Of a stretch of 64,000 nucleotides of DNA, positions 13,205 through 23,689 are shown piece by piece. The first letter of the stretch is position 1, and each line of letters begins with the position of its first letter. The position numbers and the translations under genes are program-made. Source of the DNA: Pogona vitticeps (taxonomy: Eukaryota; Chordata; Lepidosauria; Squamata; Agamidae); NCBI RefSeq assembly GCF_051106095.1, contig NC_135783.1, positions 327,071,822 through 327,135,821 of the forward strand, written 5' to 3'. Under the pieces are notes generated by a model. It did not search any database and was not told where the DNA came from. It saw nothing but the letters and a program-made list of their open reading frames with translations.

Positions 13205-13377
13205 AAGTTTAGCTGTGGGTCTGATGGCAATTTTTAGAGTATATATTTTTAATTGCATTTTAATTATTTTGCCCTTTTATTTTGCCTTTGTATTGTATTT
13301 TAAATGTTGTAAGCCGCCCAGAGACCTTCGGGTAGTGTGGGAGGCATATAAGTTAAATAAATAAATAAATAAATAAA
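13205..13377 (+). mobile_element. L2 LINE 3' end (untranslated tail)
   Basis: From 'tctgatggcaattttt' through 'attgcattttaatt' to 'gtaagccgcccagagacctt' and a terminal (AAAT)n tail, this matches the 3' untranslated region of the full-length L2 at 46970-47147 read on its own strand. The coding part is absent, as expected of heavy 5' truncation during target-primed reverse transcription. It inserted in plus orientation. Confidence 0.85.
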
Positions 13378-13893
13378 TTTTCACCTGTTTCTATGCTAGT
13401 TTTCTGCTGAATTTAAGCAGCATGATTTGTGACTATGATAATAGATGCCAAGGGCTACTGGTTGCCTGCCCCAATCTTTTTCAATCTTAATAATTAACAA
13501 CAGTTTTACTTTGACTTATTGTTTTATTTTAGAGATTAATACCAATTAAACCAGGATCAAAGAATGAGCGGAGGGCATCGATATTTTGGATTTCTTGGAC
13601 AACTTATTCTGTAATTCTCCATTCTGAAATTTTCACCTTACAGACTCCTAAATGTGACCCACCTGGAAAGGCTTCATGGCCTAGCATAGACCTAACCCCA
13701 CCCTAGCTTTCTGTTCAGATAGGAAGGTACACTATTCATAGCTGCCTTTCTGAATAGGAACTAGAATGGAGCGAGGCCTATGCTAGGCCATGAAACATCC
13801 CTGGCCTTTTTTCCCAGGGAAGCCACATTTGAGTATCTGTGGGGTCAGTCTGTCAGAATGGAGAATTACCCTAGAAATCTAAAAATTCCATGC
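13378..13893. other. No gene seen; local imperfect inverted repetition
   Basis: No gene is seen. The words 'cattctgaaattttcacc' / 'cagaatggagaattaccctag', 'gcctagcatagacctaa' / 'gcctatgctaggcc' and 'tctgttcagataggaa' / 'tctgaataggaact' occur in mirrored order across 13610-13880. This suggests an old inverted-repeat MITE about 270 bp long with a centre near 13730. Confidence 0.35.
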
Positions 13894-14271
13894 CTAACTA
13901 GTGGAGTAAGGTAAAGGTAAAGGTTCCCCTTCACAATTTTTGTCCAGTCGTGTAAGACTCTAGGGGGCGGTGCTCATCCCCGTTTCCAAGCCATAGAGCC
14001 AGCGTTTGTCCGAAGACAATCTTCCGTGGTCACATGGCCAGTGTGATTTAGACACGGAATGCTGTTTACCTTCCCACCGAGATGGTACCTATTTATCTAC
14101 TCGCATTTGCATGCTTTCGAACCGCTAGGTTGGCGGGAGCTGGGACAAGCAACGGGCGCTCACTCCATCGCGTGGATTTGATCTTACGACTGCTTGGTCT
14201 TCTGACCCTGCAGCACAGGCTTCTGCGGTTTAGCCCACAGCGCCACCACGTCCCTTCTAACTAGTGGAGTA
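13894..14271 (-). mobile_element. Sauria SINE with 15-bp target duplication
   Basis: The minus strand reads, from 14256 down, the tRNA-derived head 'gggacgtggtggcgctgtgg' with 'ctaaaccgcagaagcctgtg', the body with 'gggagctgggacaagc' complement words and 'tttgcatgc', then the BovB-type 3' end 'cgactggacaaaaatt' through 'ggaacctttacc'. This is the Sauria SINE, a family known to be specific to squamates and to depend on BovB LINE machinery. Both flanks carry an identical 15-bp target duplication 'ctaactagtggagta' (13894-13908 and 14257-14271). The copy is full length and little decayed, so the insertion is relatively recent. Confidence 0.95.
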
Positions 14272-14420
14272 CCTGTGAGCATAATATCTCATTGAATGCA
14301 TAACTGTATGCATCAATTATATGGAATGGGTTTTCACCCTATTTTATTGTAGTCCTCCTGGGATCATTGAGGGAAGTCAGGATTTTGGCTTCCATTCTCC
14401 TGTAGCTGCTTATATCTTAC

Positions 14421-14580
14421 CTCTTGAACATCCCTACCATTGGCTTCTATAACAAAGGAGTAAGTTCCATAAACACATGGAGCATCAAGAAGTGTATTGA
14501 CTGTATAGAAAAAAACTTGTGATTCAGGAACTTTCAGATCAACTGCTAATGACTGTGAAGGCTCGGTATTCAACCTTCCT
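14421..14580 (-). CDS. Candidate host exon, unknown protein
   Basis: On the minus strand an open frame of about 50 codons includes 'VPESQVFFYTVNTLLDAPC' and 'VYGTYSFVIEANGRDVQE' and ends exactly at a near-consensus 5' splice site, CAAGAG|GTAAGA (donor GT at 14420-14419). Upstream, a pyrimidine-containing tract followed by 'ctaaag' could serve as acceptor at 14581. The composition is like an extracellular beta-rich domain: alternating hydrophobics and a single Cys. I do not recognise the protein and see no partner exon. It abuts the protein-coding fossil at 14583, so it might instead belong to that element. It could also be a chance frame. Confidence 0.3.
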
Positions 14581-14582
14581 CT

Positions 14583-15530
14583 TTAGTCAAATAAAACAGG
14601 AGTCCTTTTAAAACCCAAATCCAAACTGGTTTTTATTTCTTTATTCAAGTGCAAAACGTCTTTAAACGATTCATTCCGTAACTTCTCTTGCGAGGCCAAC
14701 AGGGCTTGCAAGGGCAACCAAAGTTCTGAATCAAACGGATTCAATGATTTAACGTCCCACGGTCCAGCAACAAAAGGGTCATAGCCAGGAACATCTGCTT
14801 CTTCTCCTTCATCCCTCAATAATGGTAGAGTTTCATCATCCCCGTCCTCTCTCCATACCGGGTCTCTCTCACCCGCAAGTTGTCCCCACAGTCCCAGAGG
14901 TACATCATCCTCCATGCCTCCTTGGCTCACCATGCCCGACGTTCCTTGGCTTCCCGGGCCACGGCTTCTTTCTCTTCCCTCAGACGTCTCCTCCACTCTC
15001 TCGCCTTGGACTCACCCCAGTAAGACGGACGCTGGGGAAGTCCCTTCCTACGGCGATAGTCAGGTGTCCTCTCTGGGCACCTTCACTCTTTCCCATTTCC
15101 CAGTCCAAGGGTCTTCAACCCAGATGAGTTCCCAGCTGCCTGGGATGTTGTTGTGCTCCCTATTTATAATCCCCATTCCCGCCTCTGCCATGGACCTCCC
15201 CTTTTCCTCCCTTTCCGCCAATTCCTTCTCTGTTTGGGTTGGTACTGTCAGATCCCGCAGAATTGTTTCCAGCTCCCGGGTGTCTTTCCCCGGGTGTACT
15301 TTCCTGGGAGTTGTTGGCGGTGGAGTGGTCTGTACCTCTTTGGAGGTCTTACTTGTGGATAGCACTTGACGAGAGCTTCTATGCTCTCGTCCCGCTTATC
15401 ACAAGGACATAGAATGGGGTATCCTGTCTGAGGCAAAGGGCTAAAATTAGCCAAGCTGCCTTGCAGAGAAGGGGCAGCTATGAAGGTGGCTGTGGCAGCT
15501 GTGACTGGTGTCATTATCCCACAATCTTCC
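14583..15530 (-). pseudogene. Decayed protein-coding fossil, possibly gag-like
   Basis: Three overlapping minus-strand open stretches (about 88, 101 and 137 codons) with high GC relative to the surroundings look like the remains of one coding region. The predicted peptides are proline/charge-rich, with an Arg/Glu-rich middle part and an acidic later part, and they lack a recognisable enzymatic domain. The neighbouring LTR-like block at 15540-15950 suggests an LTR-retroelement origin, although that block reads in the opposite direction. It is broken and old. A captured host gene fragment is the alternative. Confidence 0.35.
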
Positions 15531-15539
15531 TCCTTGATT

Positions 15540-15950
15540 GGTGTAGCATTTACCCTTTGTTAGGTAATAAGTCATGTATTATTCATGTCCTATGCTAATG
15601 TGGTTGAGAGGCGGAGCCAAGAGAGATGTTAAAAAGGCAGAGCCTGAGAGGAGGAGAGAGTCAGAGAGTCTGAGTCAGGGTTTGGAATCAGAGAGAGAGA
15701 GGGAGGGAGAGGGAGATAGGAATAGGGAGATAGTTTGGGGATCTGAGGAGTGATTAGTCTGACGAGTGATTAGTAACCTGTCATATTTAATATAGAAGAC
15801 TAATATTGATGCTTGGTGAAACTTAAAGAATATGCTTATGAATTATCTTAGATAATCTGTAATTAATAATCCTGTTCTATTAAAAAGTCAGTACTGAATG
15901 GACCTTCGTCTTTGCTAAGGAAAATAAGTTGATGAAGAGATCAACTGGCG
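15540..15950 (+). mobile_element. LTR-like block with primer-binding-like sequence
   Basis: The block starts near 'tgtagcattt', contains a TATA-like 'gttaaaaaggc', a GA-rich transcribed leader (15640-15740) and an AT-rich part with 'attaaaaag', and ends in 'agatca'. Immediately after it comes 'actggcggcagcg', which has the TGG start and position of a tRNA primer-binding site. This organisation is that of a single LTR plus leader of an LTR retroelement fossil. No second LTR is visible in the window. The family is undetermined. Confidence 0.4.
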
Positions 15951-16723
15951 GCAGCGTGTCAAGAGGAGTTTTGGGTTTCGCTTTGTGAGCTCTGTGTTTG
16001 CGGAGACAAGCAGGGGCCACGAGGGCGAACGACACAATTGGTTTCTCTCTCACAACAAGCTGATGAGGCAGCCCCAGTAGGGTTTGTTTGCTTTTATTTA
16101 TTTATTTATTTATTTTTAGTTAAGGGAAATGTGCTTATCCATCTGAGAGAAAGGTGTTTCTGCAGTTAAGAAGAAAGTGCAATTAATATTTTGGTATGAC
16201 AGTTTCACCTCACAAGCACTCCTCTTTTTTCTATCTGCAAGCACTGCCATCTCCACCCACAGTGCATTAACTCTGTCTCATACACTGACTTATATGACTT
16301 ATTCCAAAGATGTATTCCTCCAGGCCTCACAAAGTCTTACACTCATTGGGAGCAAATGCCTCACTTAACTCAGACCCAATTACCTTTTGCGACTGCAAAT
16401 GTATTCATCCTTTCAAGGGATGAGGTCCAAGGTAGAAATGACTGACCGGGAAGAGTTTCAGGGGAAATGTGTGGAAAGTTCACTGCAGGTATAAGCCTTG
16501 CTCATATACAATTTGGTTTGAGAGGATCAGTACAAAAAGAAGCATGAATGAATGCATTAGTGATATTTCAGTGCCTATACACATTATAGTTACTATACTG
16601 TATGTCAAAAAAACATATTGTAGAATTAAAGGAGATATAACCAAAACAATCAAAGGGTGGAAGCAACTACCTCATGAGGAAATGTAATGGTCAAAATTCT
16701 ATAGCACAGTTATGCAAAAAGCA
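15951..16723. other. No gene; (TTTA)n tract
   Basis: The first 130 bases may be leader of the LTR-like block. A (TTTA)n tract at about 16095-16115 could be the A-rich tail remnant of a minus-strand retroelement, but nothing identifiable follows. The short open frames 16177-16368 and 16469-16687 are not recognisable. Confidence 0.4.
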
Positions 16724-16880
16724 TAACTTTTAGCAGTGAATTGTAATAAAAAATTTAAAAATCTCTATAAACATACTGAGCCATGCAACAGATATTTTCT
16801 ATGGAGATTTCTCAGCTTATGGCAATTCACTACTAAAAGTTACAATATTTGAGTAACTCCATAACAGGATTTTGGCCAAA
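16724..16880 (+). repeat. Unclassified repeat copy 2 with inverted arms
   Basis: Arms 16724-16743 ('taacttttagcagtgaattg') and 16823-16842 are inverted repeats with one mismatch in 20. The centre and right side ('catgcaac', 'ctatggagatttctcagc', 'aggattttggccaaa') match copies at 4655 and 55330. The inverted arms suggest a MITE. Confidence 0.5.
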
Positions 16881-17309
16881 TGGCAATTGCTTAGGCATTT
16901 CTTGCCCTCTGGCGGGCTCTCCTTTGTACAAACACGCAAGCACAGATCGTGAAACGTGTCATGTTTTCCATGCTATGATTGATTGTGTGAAAGGAAGCAT
17001 GCCTGATACATGTTTGCCCTCACAGGCACATAAAACCTGAATAGGATTTTGGCTAATGGATGAGACTATTTAAATTATAAAAAAGAAAAGTAAGGAGAGA
17101 TATGGTACAGATGTACGCTGCATAATGTATAATGTGTCATACATAATGTATTTTTAATTACATTGAGAAAATCGTAAGAGAAACCTTGTCCTTGCTGTCA
17201 CATAACTGGAATCAAGGGACATCTAATGAAGCTCAACAGTGGGAGATTTACAAGAAACGAACGAAGGTATTTCTTCACACAGCACATAGTTACAACTATT
17301 TGATATGGT
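16881..17309. other. No feature seen
   Basis: AT-rich sequence without recognisable gene, repeat or RNA. The minus frame 17198-17383 is a chance frame running into the next MITE. Confidence 0.4.
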
Positions 17310-18029
17310 GCACTAGAGATGAGCGTGAACCGAAGAAGAACCAGAAGAACTAATGAATTGGGCTGGTTCATTGTTTGATTCACAACTAACTTGCTGAAGT
17401 TCGAGCATCCTGGCTTGCGGAAGGAAAATGAAACAATGAACTTTTTTACCCTTGACTTGGCACTTCATTTTGCTTTGGAAAAATGGATGCCCACCTGCCC
17501 CCTTCCCACTGCCCCATTGCCGGCCTACCTGGCCCCGCCACTTTTCCCTCCTCCTTTGCCACTGCAGACGCCATAGTCAGAGACAGTGGGCTGGTTTCTT
17601 TTCCAGGAATTGGGCCCACAACCTCTACCCATGTGGCCGCCTATCACATGTGCCACCTATGCAGATGTGCCGCCTACACATGTGCTGCCTATGCAGAAGC
17701 AGCAAGCCTCTGCCTGCAGCTGCCTATCAGCTGGGCACAGAGACAGCAGGCCAGATTTCAGAAGGGAAGCCAGGCCTGCTGCCTCTCTGCATGTGCCTTC
17801 TGCCCAGCTGATAGGCAGGTGCATGCAGAGGCAGCAAGCTCGGTTCCTGGAAGGGAAGCCAGGCTGCTCTCACTGACAATGGCAGTGGCAATGGCAGCAT
17901 CAAACACCAAAACAAAGAAACTTCACACTAGTTTGTTTTTTTGTGAGGGGGACTGCAATGGTTTGTGGTTTGTAGGTAGCCACAAAATGCCATGAACCAC
18001 CAGTTTTCTGGTTCATGTCCATCTCTACT
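17310..18029. mobile_element. Long MITE with stem-forming core, hAT-like
   Basis: The left edge 'tagagatgagcgtgaacc' and the right edge 'ggttcatgtccatctcta' are imperfect terminal inverted repeats. Flanking 'tatggtgc' and 'tatgtacc' could be a worn 8-bp target duplication, as hAT elements make. The core contains a perfect 17-bp inverted pair (17721-17737 and 17801-17817, 'tgcctatcagctgggca') and looser extensions, so a long hairpin is possible. GC-rich open frames up to 170 codons overlap in three frames and are a consequence of GC richness, not genes. No transposase is encoded. Confidence 0.5.
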
Positions 18030-19384
18030 ATGTACCATACATTTTGCTGTTACACAAACTATAGTGATGACCAATAGCCTAGTCAGATCTCATAAGGTTG
18101 GACTGATGCACGCAGAATATGACTGCCAATGGCTACTAGTAGCTGTGTATGGTTATAGGTCATTAGTTTTAAGTATTTATGAACTTATTTTAAAACTTAT
18201 TTTTGCCCCATGTTGATGCCAAGACGGTATTATGAGACGATTAAAATAAATCACAAAACATAGTATTACACAGTAATAAGAAAAAGCTGAACTTGTGTCC
18301 ATAACAAAGATATCATGCAAGAGAGTCAACCTGATCAAATAAGAAAAGATTGACAAAATAAATGAAGTGTTTGTAGCAACCATCTTCTTCATTGGGGTGC
18401 AATATGAGAAAAGGCTTTCTCCCGTCTTTATATTTCCCCCCCAGCAATAGAGCCAGCAGAACTTTGAATACTAGTCACAGATGAACATCAAAAGGACTGT
18501 ACTGTTCCACTCATGTTCTGCTTGGAGGCTTCTAGTTTGCCACTGTAGAATTCTGGATGTCTTCATCACCACCTTCTTCCTTCTCCTCTGTGTATGCACC
18601 ACACTGTGGTAATGCTTTCATTAAGCCAACCAACAAAAAAACACACGTAATAACAGAAATATGTGCACAGAGCTGAATTCCTGATGGCACAAATGCACAC
18701 AATCAAAGTTAATTATGTCACAATCCTCAGCTTTTTATTGATAATTAAAAGTTTCTGACCCCCTCTCCTTCCTCCCCTCCCCCCATACTAGAGCTTGCTA
18801 GGGATGCCTTTCACCCTAGGAAGCTTTTTGGGAGCCCCATGATGGCAGGAGGAGTCTTTAACATCTTAAAATCACCTCTGCCACCTCAGAACTGGGGAGA
18901 GGTTTGCTTTGGGAACTTTTAATTGATGACAAAAGGCTGTGGGTGGTGATGTAATCAGACTTGCATGAATGGAGCTATACAAACATGATTTCAACAAAAA
19001 TGATTTCATGTTGTTGTTGTTTTTTACAGTGCTTAAAAACAAAAGCACCAAAGGAAAGAAGAATATCTTATCTGCATAAGAACCCTGCAATGTAAGCTTA
19101 TATTTTTGTTTGGCCTACCTTACAGGGTTGCTATGCAATAAAGTCGTAAGAAGAACAGTGTAGCACATTAAGCTCTTTGCAAGGAAGGCAGAATATAAGT
19201 TAGAGTAAATAGTAAATGCATATGTGAATGAATAAGTTTTCTTTTTAAAAAATGTAACGAGAGTAGTAAATAAATAGATGGGGAGTTATGGAATGATAAC
19301 TATTGCTGTTTTTAAGCATATGTTTCTAACTGTAGCCTATCTCCTATGGCATATAAAGCCAGTTTATTATACTGATGACTGTCA
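18030..19384. other. No recognisable gene; weak LINE-tail-like end
   Basis: No gene seen. Sequence at about 19125-19215 ('gggttgctatgcaataaag', 'ggaaggcagaatataagtta') is reminiscent of a CR1/L2 3' tail but too worn to assign. Confidence 0.4.
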
Positions 19385-19525
19385 GTATATATAACAGATA
19401 CAGAGGCAGACTAGAATGCAGGGGACCTGAGTTTAAATTCTACCTTGGCCATGGAAAGTCACTGGGAGTGGCAATGGTAAACCACATCTCATATACCTCA
19501 AAAATCCTATCAGGGTTACTATAAT
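19385..19525 (+). mobile_element. tRNA-type SINE relic
   Basis: The order 'gacctgagtttaaattctacc', 'ggaaagtcactgggag', 'ggcaatggtaaaccac', 'aaaatcctatcagggtta' matches the body of the better-preserved SINE at 31301-31520, including the typical 'ggtaaaccac' and 'gggttgccata' words. The box B-like segment is 'gagtttaaattc'. The head and the last part of the tail are lost or diverged. Confidence 0.5.
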
Positions 19526-20896
19526 GTGCTATTAACCAGATGGTCCATAGCATAATAAATTGGACTTACATTTATTCCTTTTCCCCAAGTCCTGACATGA
19601 AGGATGTCTGTTCAAAAGGAGCTGCATCAGGCAGATGGAGAATGAGCAGAACACCGGCTGGGCTGTGAAGCTCTCAGTTATTTATTGCAAAGCTGCTCTC
19701 TGAGACTGGAAGATGGTAGCCACTGTTATTCCATCACAGCCAGGCAAAACAGCCAGAAACCTCTGGAAGTCTCATAAACTCTATGCCAAGTGAGGGGCCG
19801 CACATTAACACTGTTTTCTCAAGTGTTTCGTGTTAAAGAATGGAAAGAGGAGCCCAGAGAGCTACAATGATGTTAAACAGGCTAACTTTAAAAGGGCTTT
19901 TGGGCATCCAAAATGCTGATATCAAAATTTTCACAAAATAAAAACCACAGTGACGAACGCACCAATATCAGAGTTCCTCAAGATGCTTCCTAATTGGGCA
20001 GTTGGACGTGATTCTGGGAATGAGTCACATAGGTAATTGTTTGGGCTGCATAGTTTTTAGCCCATGTTTTTATGTTGTGGTTCATTTAGCAACCAAAACG
20101 TAAGCTCCCAAGCTACTATTACATGGAAATCAACACAGCCTGCTAGCATCTGCAGTGACCTGGCAAAGTGGTTATAGTTGCTCTCTGGAACATGTGGTTC
20201 AGCATAAGGGGGATAATCTCTGCTCCTACAGCAGTGCAGGCCAGTATCCTGCAGTGGCACTTCAGCCATCAACAGACAAGGTCTTCCCAGAATCCCACAA
20301 GTACTAAATGGGGGTAATAAAGAAGGCTTTGAGGATGGCCTGGGAGTGGGATCAAAGAGATGCACTCCCATGATTTGGAATTCAAGTTCCATTTGAAGAC
20401 GTTACTTCCACAGTGGTCAATCTCACGTTGCACAAACAAACAACAGCTTCAAGAGCACTACATGGTCACAAAACTGGACCCATGTGTCATCCCCATCTAG
20501 CATGCAGTGTTGCCTCTGACCTGATTTTCACAAGAATGTACAGCCCTTGTTTTGTTATCCCTAGATTACTCAGATGAGTTCGGTGCTGTAGTGCAGCCAA
20601 GGGCATGCTGGGTTGAAGTCCCAGGATTTTCTGAGTAGCAGGGACAGTAAAGTCATCTACCTTCTCTGCCCCCAAACTTTCCTGTTCACTCTGGGCTTAA
20701 TTGTTCACTCTGGGTAGAACTGTAATCCTCATAGCAGTTAAGATAGGAATGGCTTGTCTGCAGCGGAGTTATTGTTGGAAGCTGTTGCTGCTGTAATACA
20801 TAGAATTTGAGGTAGTTTGGCCTTGAAATGGGCAATTAAGATCCATTAGTTTGAGAAGATACTTGGTCCTTCTTTGTTGATGTGACCTGATCTAGC
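19526..20896. other. No gene; possible MITE fragment near 20580
   Basis: No gene seen. 'gcatgctgggttgaagtccca' near 20604 resembles an arm of the amniote palindromic MITE family but is too short to list separately. The 111-aa minus frame 20057-20392 is not recognisable. Confidence 0.4.
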
Positions 20897-21094
20897 CAGG
20901 GATAGGGACTCAAGTTACAGGATTCGCTGTCAAGTCGGATCTAAGTCACACTAGTGACTTGGTATTGAGGGTTTTTTTTTTTTCAATAACTTGGACTCGA
21001 ATCATGACTTGGAGCCCACCCTTCCTCCCTTTTATTATGGGCAAATGTGTGTGTGTGTGTGTCTGGGCAAATGTGTGTGTGTGTGTGTGTGTGC

Positions 21095-21154
<60 letters not shown>

Positions 21155-21273
21155 AATAGAGACTCGGGACTTGGTATCTCAGACTTCGACTTTGGACTTC
21201 ATACCAAAGACTCAGATTTGGGACTTGGTACTGAAAACTCAGACTTGGATACAAAAAATTGCCAACATCCCTG
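20897..21273 (+). mobile_element. hAT-like MITE with GT microsatellite, copy 1
   Basis: The ends 'cagggat' and 'atccctg' are short terminal inverted repeats and are flanked by 8-bp repeats, 'gatctagc' (20889-20896) and 'aatctagc' (21274-21281). This is the hallmark of hAT-superfamily insertion. The body repeats 'gacttgg' and 'gactcgg' words. The second copy at 54835-55059 is in reverse orientation and shares both ends. A GT microsatellite (21050-21152) expanded inside this copy. No transposase is encoded. Confidence 0.7.
21050..21152. repeat. (GT)n microsatellite
   Basis: Two blocks of GT dinucleotides separated by 'ctgggcaaat', with one 'gcgc' interruption. It sits inside the hAT-like MITE. 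The Cys-Val open frames across it are translation artefacts. Confidence 0.97.
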
Positions 21274-21433
21274 AATCTAGCTACTTGTATTTTTGGACTC
21301 TCCAGGGGCAGGGGTAGTGATGTTTGTGGACTGTCATTATGAACATATCCATTTCCAAATTCATCATTACACTGTTGTTCTTGCTGCTGGGACCCTTTTG
21401 CAGATCTCAACACTCTAGCATGTATATGGGGTC

Positions 21434-21765
21434 CTCTGTACTGCAAGGAGAACAAACCTATCCATTCTGAAGGAAATCAACCCTGAGTGCTCACTGGAAG
21501 GACAGATCCTGAAGCTGAGGCTCCAATACTTTGGCCATCTCATGAGAAGAGAAGACACCCTGGAAAAGTCTCCGAAGTTGGGGAAGTGTGAAGGCAAGTG
21601 GAGAAGGGGATGACAGAGGACGAAATGGTTGGACAGTGTCACCAAAGCTACCAACATGAATTTGACCCAACTCCGGGAGGCAGTGGAAGACAGGAGGACC
21701 TTGGATGCTCTGGTCCATGGGGTCACGAATAGTCGGACATGACTTAACAACTAAACAACAACAAC
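21434..21765 (+). mobile_element. BovB (RTE clade) LINE 3' fragment
   Basis: Translation on the plus strand gives the C-terminal part of BovB ORF2: 'INPECSLEGQILKLRLQYFG', 'HLMRREDTLEK', 'LTQLREAVEDRR' and 'ALVHGVTNSRT'. It matches the second fragment at 37842-38573 almost residue by residue. One TGA lies inside the frame (near 21612) and the rest is mostly open. The 3' end is 'tcggacatgac' followed by a CAA-rich tail. The element is 5' truncated, keeping only the last ~110 codons. BovB supplies the machinery for the Sauria SINEs present in the window. Confidence 0.92.
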
Positions 21766-21844
21766 GAGGTCTGATATGATGCAGAAATAAAGCATGGGGG
21801 AAGGAGTTTGAGCTGGCTTTCCCTGAAAGGCACCTGGAGAAAAT

Positions 21845-22235
21845 GGTTGCGGTGGGTTTTTTGGGCTCTTTGGCCATGTTCTGAAGGTTGTTCTTCCTAA
21901 CGTTTTGCCAGTCTCTGTGGCCGGCATCTTCAGAGGACAGCACTCCGTGCTCTGGTGTAGTTGGCTTGGGAGTGCAGTATTTATGGCTGTGAGATAGGCT
22001 TTTGTCTTTTTCTGTAGATGGGTGATTAGTGTGTCTTGTTGTGGGTGTATTGTTGTGCTAAGGATAAGAGATTATCTGTCACTGTGGTTGATGGGTGTCA
22101 TTAGCTGGTCTTTTGTGTGTAGTGATCCCCTGTCCTTGTGGCTGGGCAGAGTTCATTGACGCTTTGCACACTGTATTTTTGAGAGCTGGGAGCCAAGTTT
22201 TGTTGAGCTTCACACTTTCCTCTTTTTTGTTGAAG
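21845..22235 (-). mobile_element. Penelope-like (tentative) repeat, copy 1
   Basis: The reverse complement contains 'cacaacaatacacccacaac', 'agcctatctcacagcc', 'ctctgaagatgccggcc', and 'aaagagccc' near its end. These words recur at 27325-27806 and 29621-29716. This copy extends furthest inward, to about 22235. I assign it to Penelope-like elements from their known habit of inverted partial copies and a hammerhead-like core in the terminal repeat. That assignment is inference; the repeat relationship itself is visible. No coding domain is recognisable. Confidence 0.55.
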
Positions 22236-22724
22236 TGGATGGAGAGAAGTTGGAGAAAGTTTCTTTCCCTACTCTATAATATCCCCCTTTCTTTTAGGGG
22301 ACAAATAAACAGGGCAAGGAGAAGATGTACTGTGGATGTACAGCAAATATTTGCAAAAATACATTTTAGAGAAGAGGGCTACATTTACGTCAAAGTCTCC
22401 AAGTGGCTTGTTTTCTTCTTTCTTCTGCAGGACTAAGTCTTGGCAGATTCCTGTGGCTGAAATTGCTTTGGCTGAAAAGCTACTGTGTTGTGGTGGTGGT
22501 CCTTGCTGCTGATGCTGTCAAATTCTTACAGTTTTCATTTAGCTTGATATTTTTCTTCTTCTTCCCATTTTCACGTATTTCCTATTGTCACCCTTTTTAT
22601 TGACATCAGTTGAGTGCATCAATCTCAGCAAATGAAATATCTCTGCAGTGGAAGCCTCCCGGTCATGGCAGAGCTTGTGTCAGTGAATCCAAATAAAACA
22701 GTTAAAGAACTATGTAGAATAGTG

Positions 22725-22810
22725 GTTCCCAAATTTGGGTCCCCAGTTTTCTTGGACTACAGCTCCTAGAAATTCTGGTCAGCACGAGTGGTGAAAACTG
22801 GGAGATTGGA
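22725..22810. repeat. hAT-like MITE relic
   Basis: 'cttggactacagctcctaga' followed by 'aattctggtcagcacgagtgg' and 'gaaaactgggag' is the characteristic arm and centre of the amniote palindromic MITE. The right arm is mostly lost. Confidence 0.5.
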
Positions 22811-23355
22811 AAGAAGTACCAGTTTAACATTATGTCTAGAAGTATTTATTTGAAGATCTGAATGGAATACAGACTGTTCCTGATCAGGGGCAACTCCAGG
22901 AATTTGTTGCCACTCATCATGAGCCCCTGTCCCAATCTGGGCCTCCTCTTGATATTGTTAGCCCTACCATTGAGGCTTCCCATCTAGCACTGCCATCATT
23001 TATCAGTTCTTCCTTTCCCCTCAATGTTTATGCAGCAGGCATTGATGGCATTTCTAGGTAGAAACAGAGGTGACATGAGGTGCCACTTTAGCATCCACAA
23101 AATGCATTCCTTACGTTGACACTGGACATGGCTTTGTCATGGTGGAAATCTAAGTTGGTGCTTGTCTGCCACAAGCTACAACTTCTCTCTAGGTAAGGAT
23201 GTGAAAAGAAGGAATGATCGAAAAATGTGGTCTGTTTGGGTTTGTTTGTTGGGAGGGGAAGTTGTAAGAACTCTCAAAAACTCACAGATTTATTCACAAA
23301 CTTAATAGAAGCACTTTTGATTCCCATTTTCCCACTTCAATTAGCATGGACTCAA
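22811..23355. other. No feature seen
   Basis: No gene, RNA gene or clear repeat. The frame at 23227-23478 runs into the SINE tail and is not a gene. Confidence 0.4.
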
Positions 23356-23468
23356 GAAAGTGTCTATGGACAAACGCCAGCTCTTTGGCTTACAAATGGG
23401 AATGAGCACCGACCCCTAGAGTCGGATACGACTGGACTTAATTGTCAAGGAGAACCTTTACCTTTTAT
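23356..23468 (+). mobile_element. Sauria SINE 3' part, truncated
   Basis: From 'ctatggacaaacgccagctc' through 'ccctagagtcggatacgact' to 'ggagaacctttacctttt' it matches the last third of the Sauria SINE at 37479-37793. The tRNA head and first half are missing. Because SINE and LINE share this tail, it could also derive from a BovB relative, but the 'ggacaaacgc' segment is SINE-specific. Confidence 0.85.
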
Positions 23469-23689
23469 TTTTATTTGACTATTTTAAACTTAGAGGTGCC
23501 AGATTTAACCTGATGGATCTGTAGGGGTTTCTGCTCTACCTCACAGGGTAGAGTGCCTCTTGTTTCTGCTCTGCCTTCTGTTCAGGAACACACCAATGCC
23601 CACATTTGATCTGTATTTGCACAGTTGTTAGAAGGCAGCTTGGATGCTACTTCATAAGCTCTTGTCTATGCCTGAGTACAATATTTTAG

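Noticed and set aside
17452-17995. Overlapping frames of 96-170 codons in a GC-rich block
   Set aside because: Several frames are open at once because of GC richness inside a MITE-like element; none shows a domain.
21050-21152. CRISPR-like or telomere-like tandem repeat
   Set aside because: It is a simple dinucleotide microsatellite; no spaced direct repeats exist in the window and the host is a vertebrate.
20959-21317. Cys-Val-rich open frames across the GT tract
   Set aside because: They translate a GT microsatellite inside a hAT-like MITE in three frames; there is no independent coding support.
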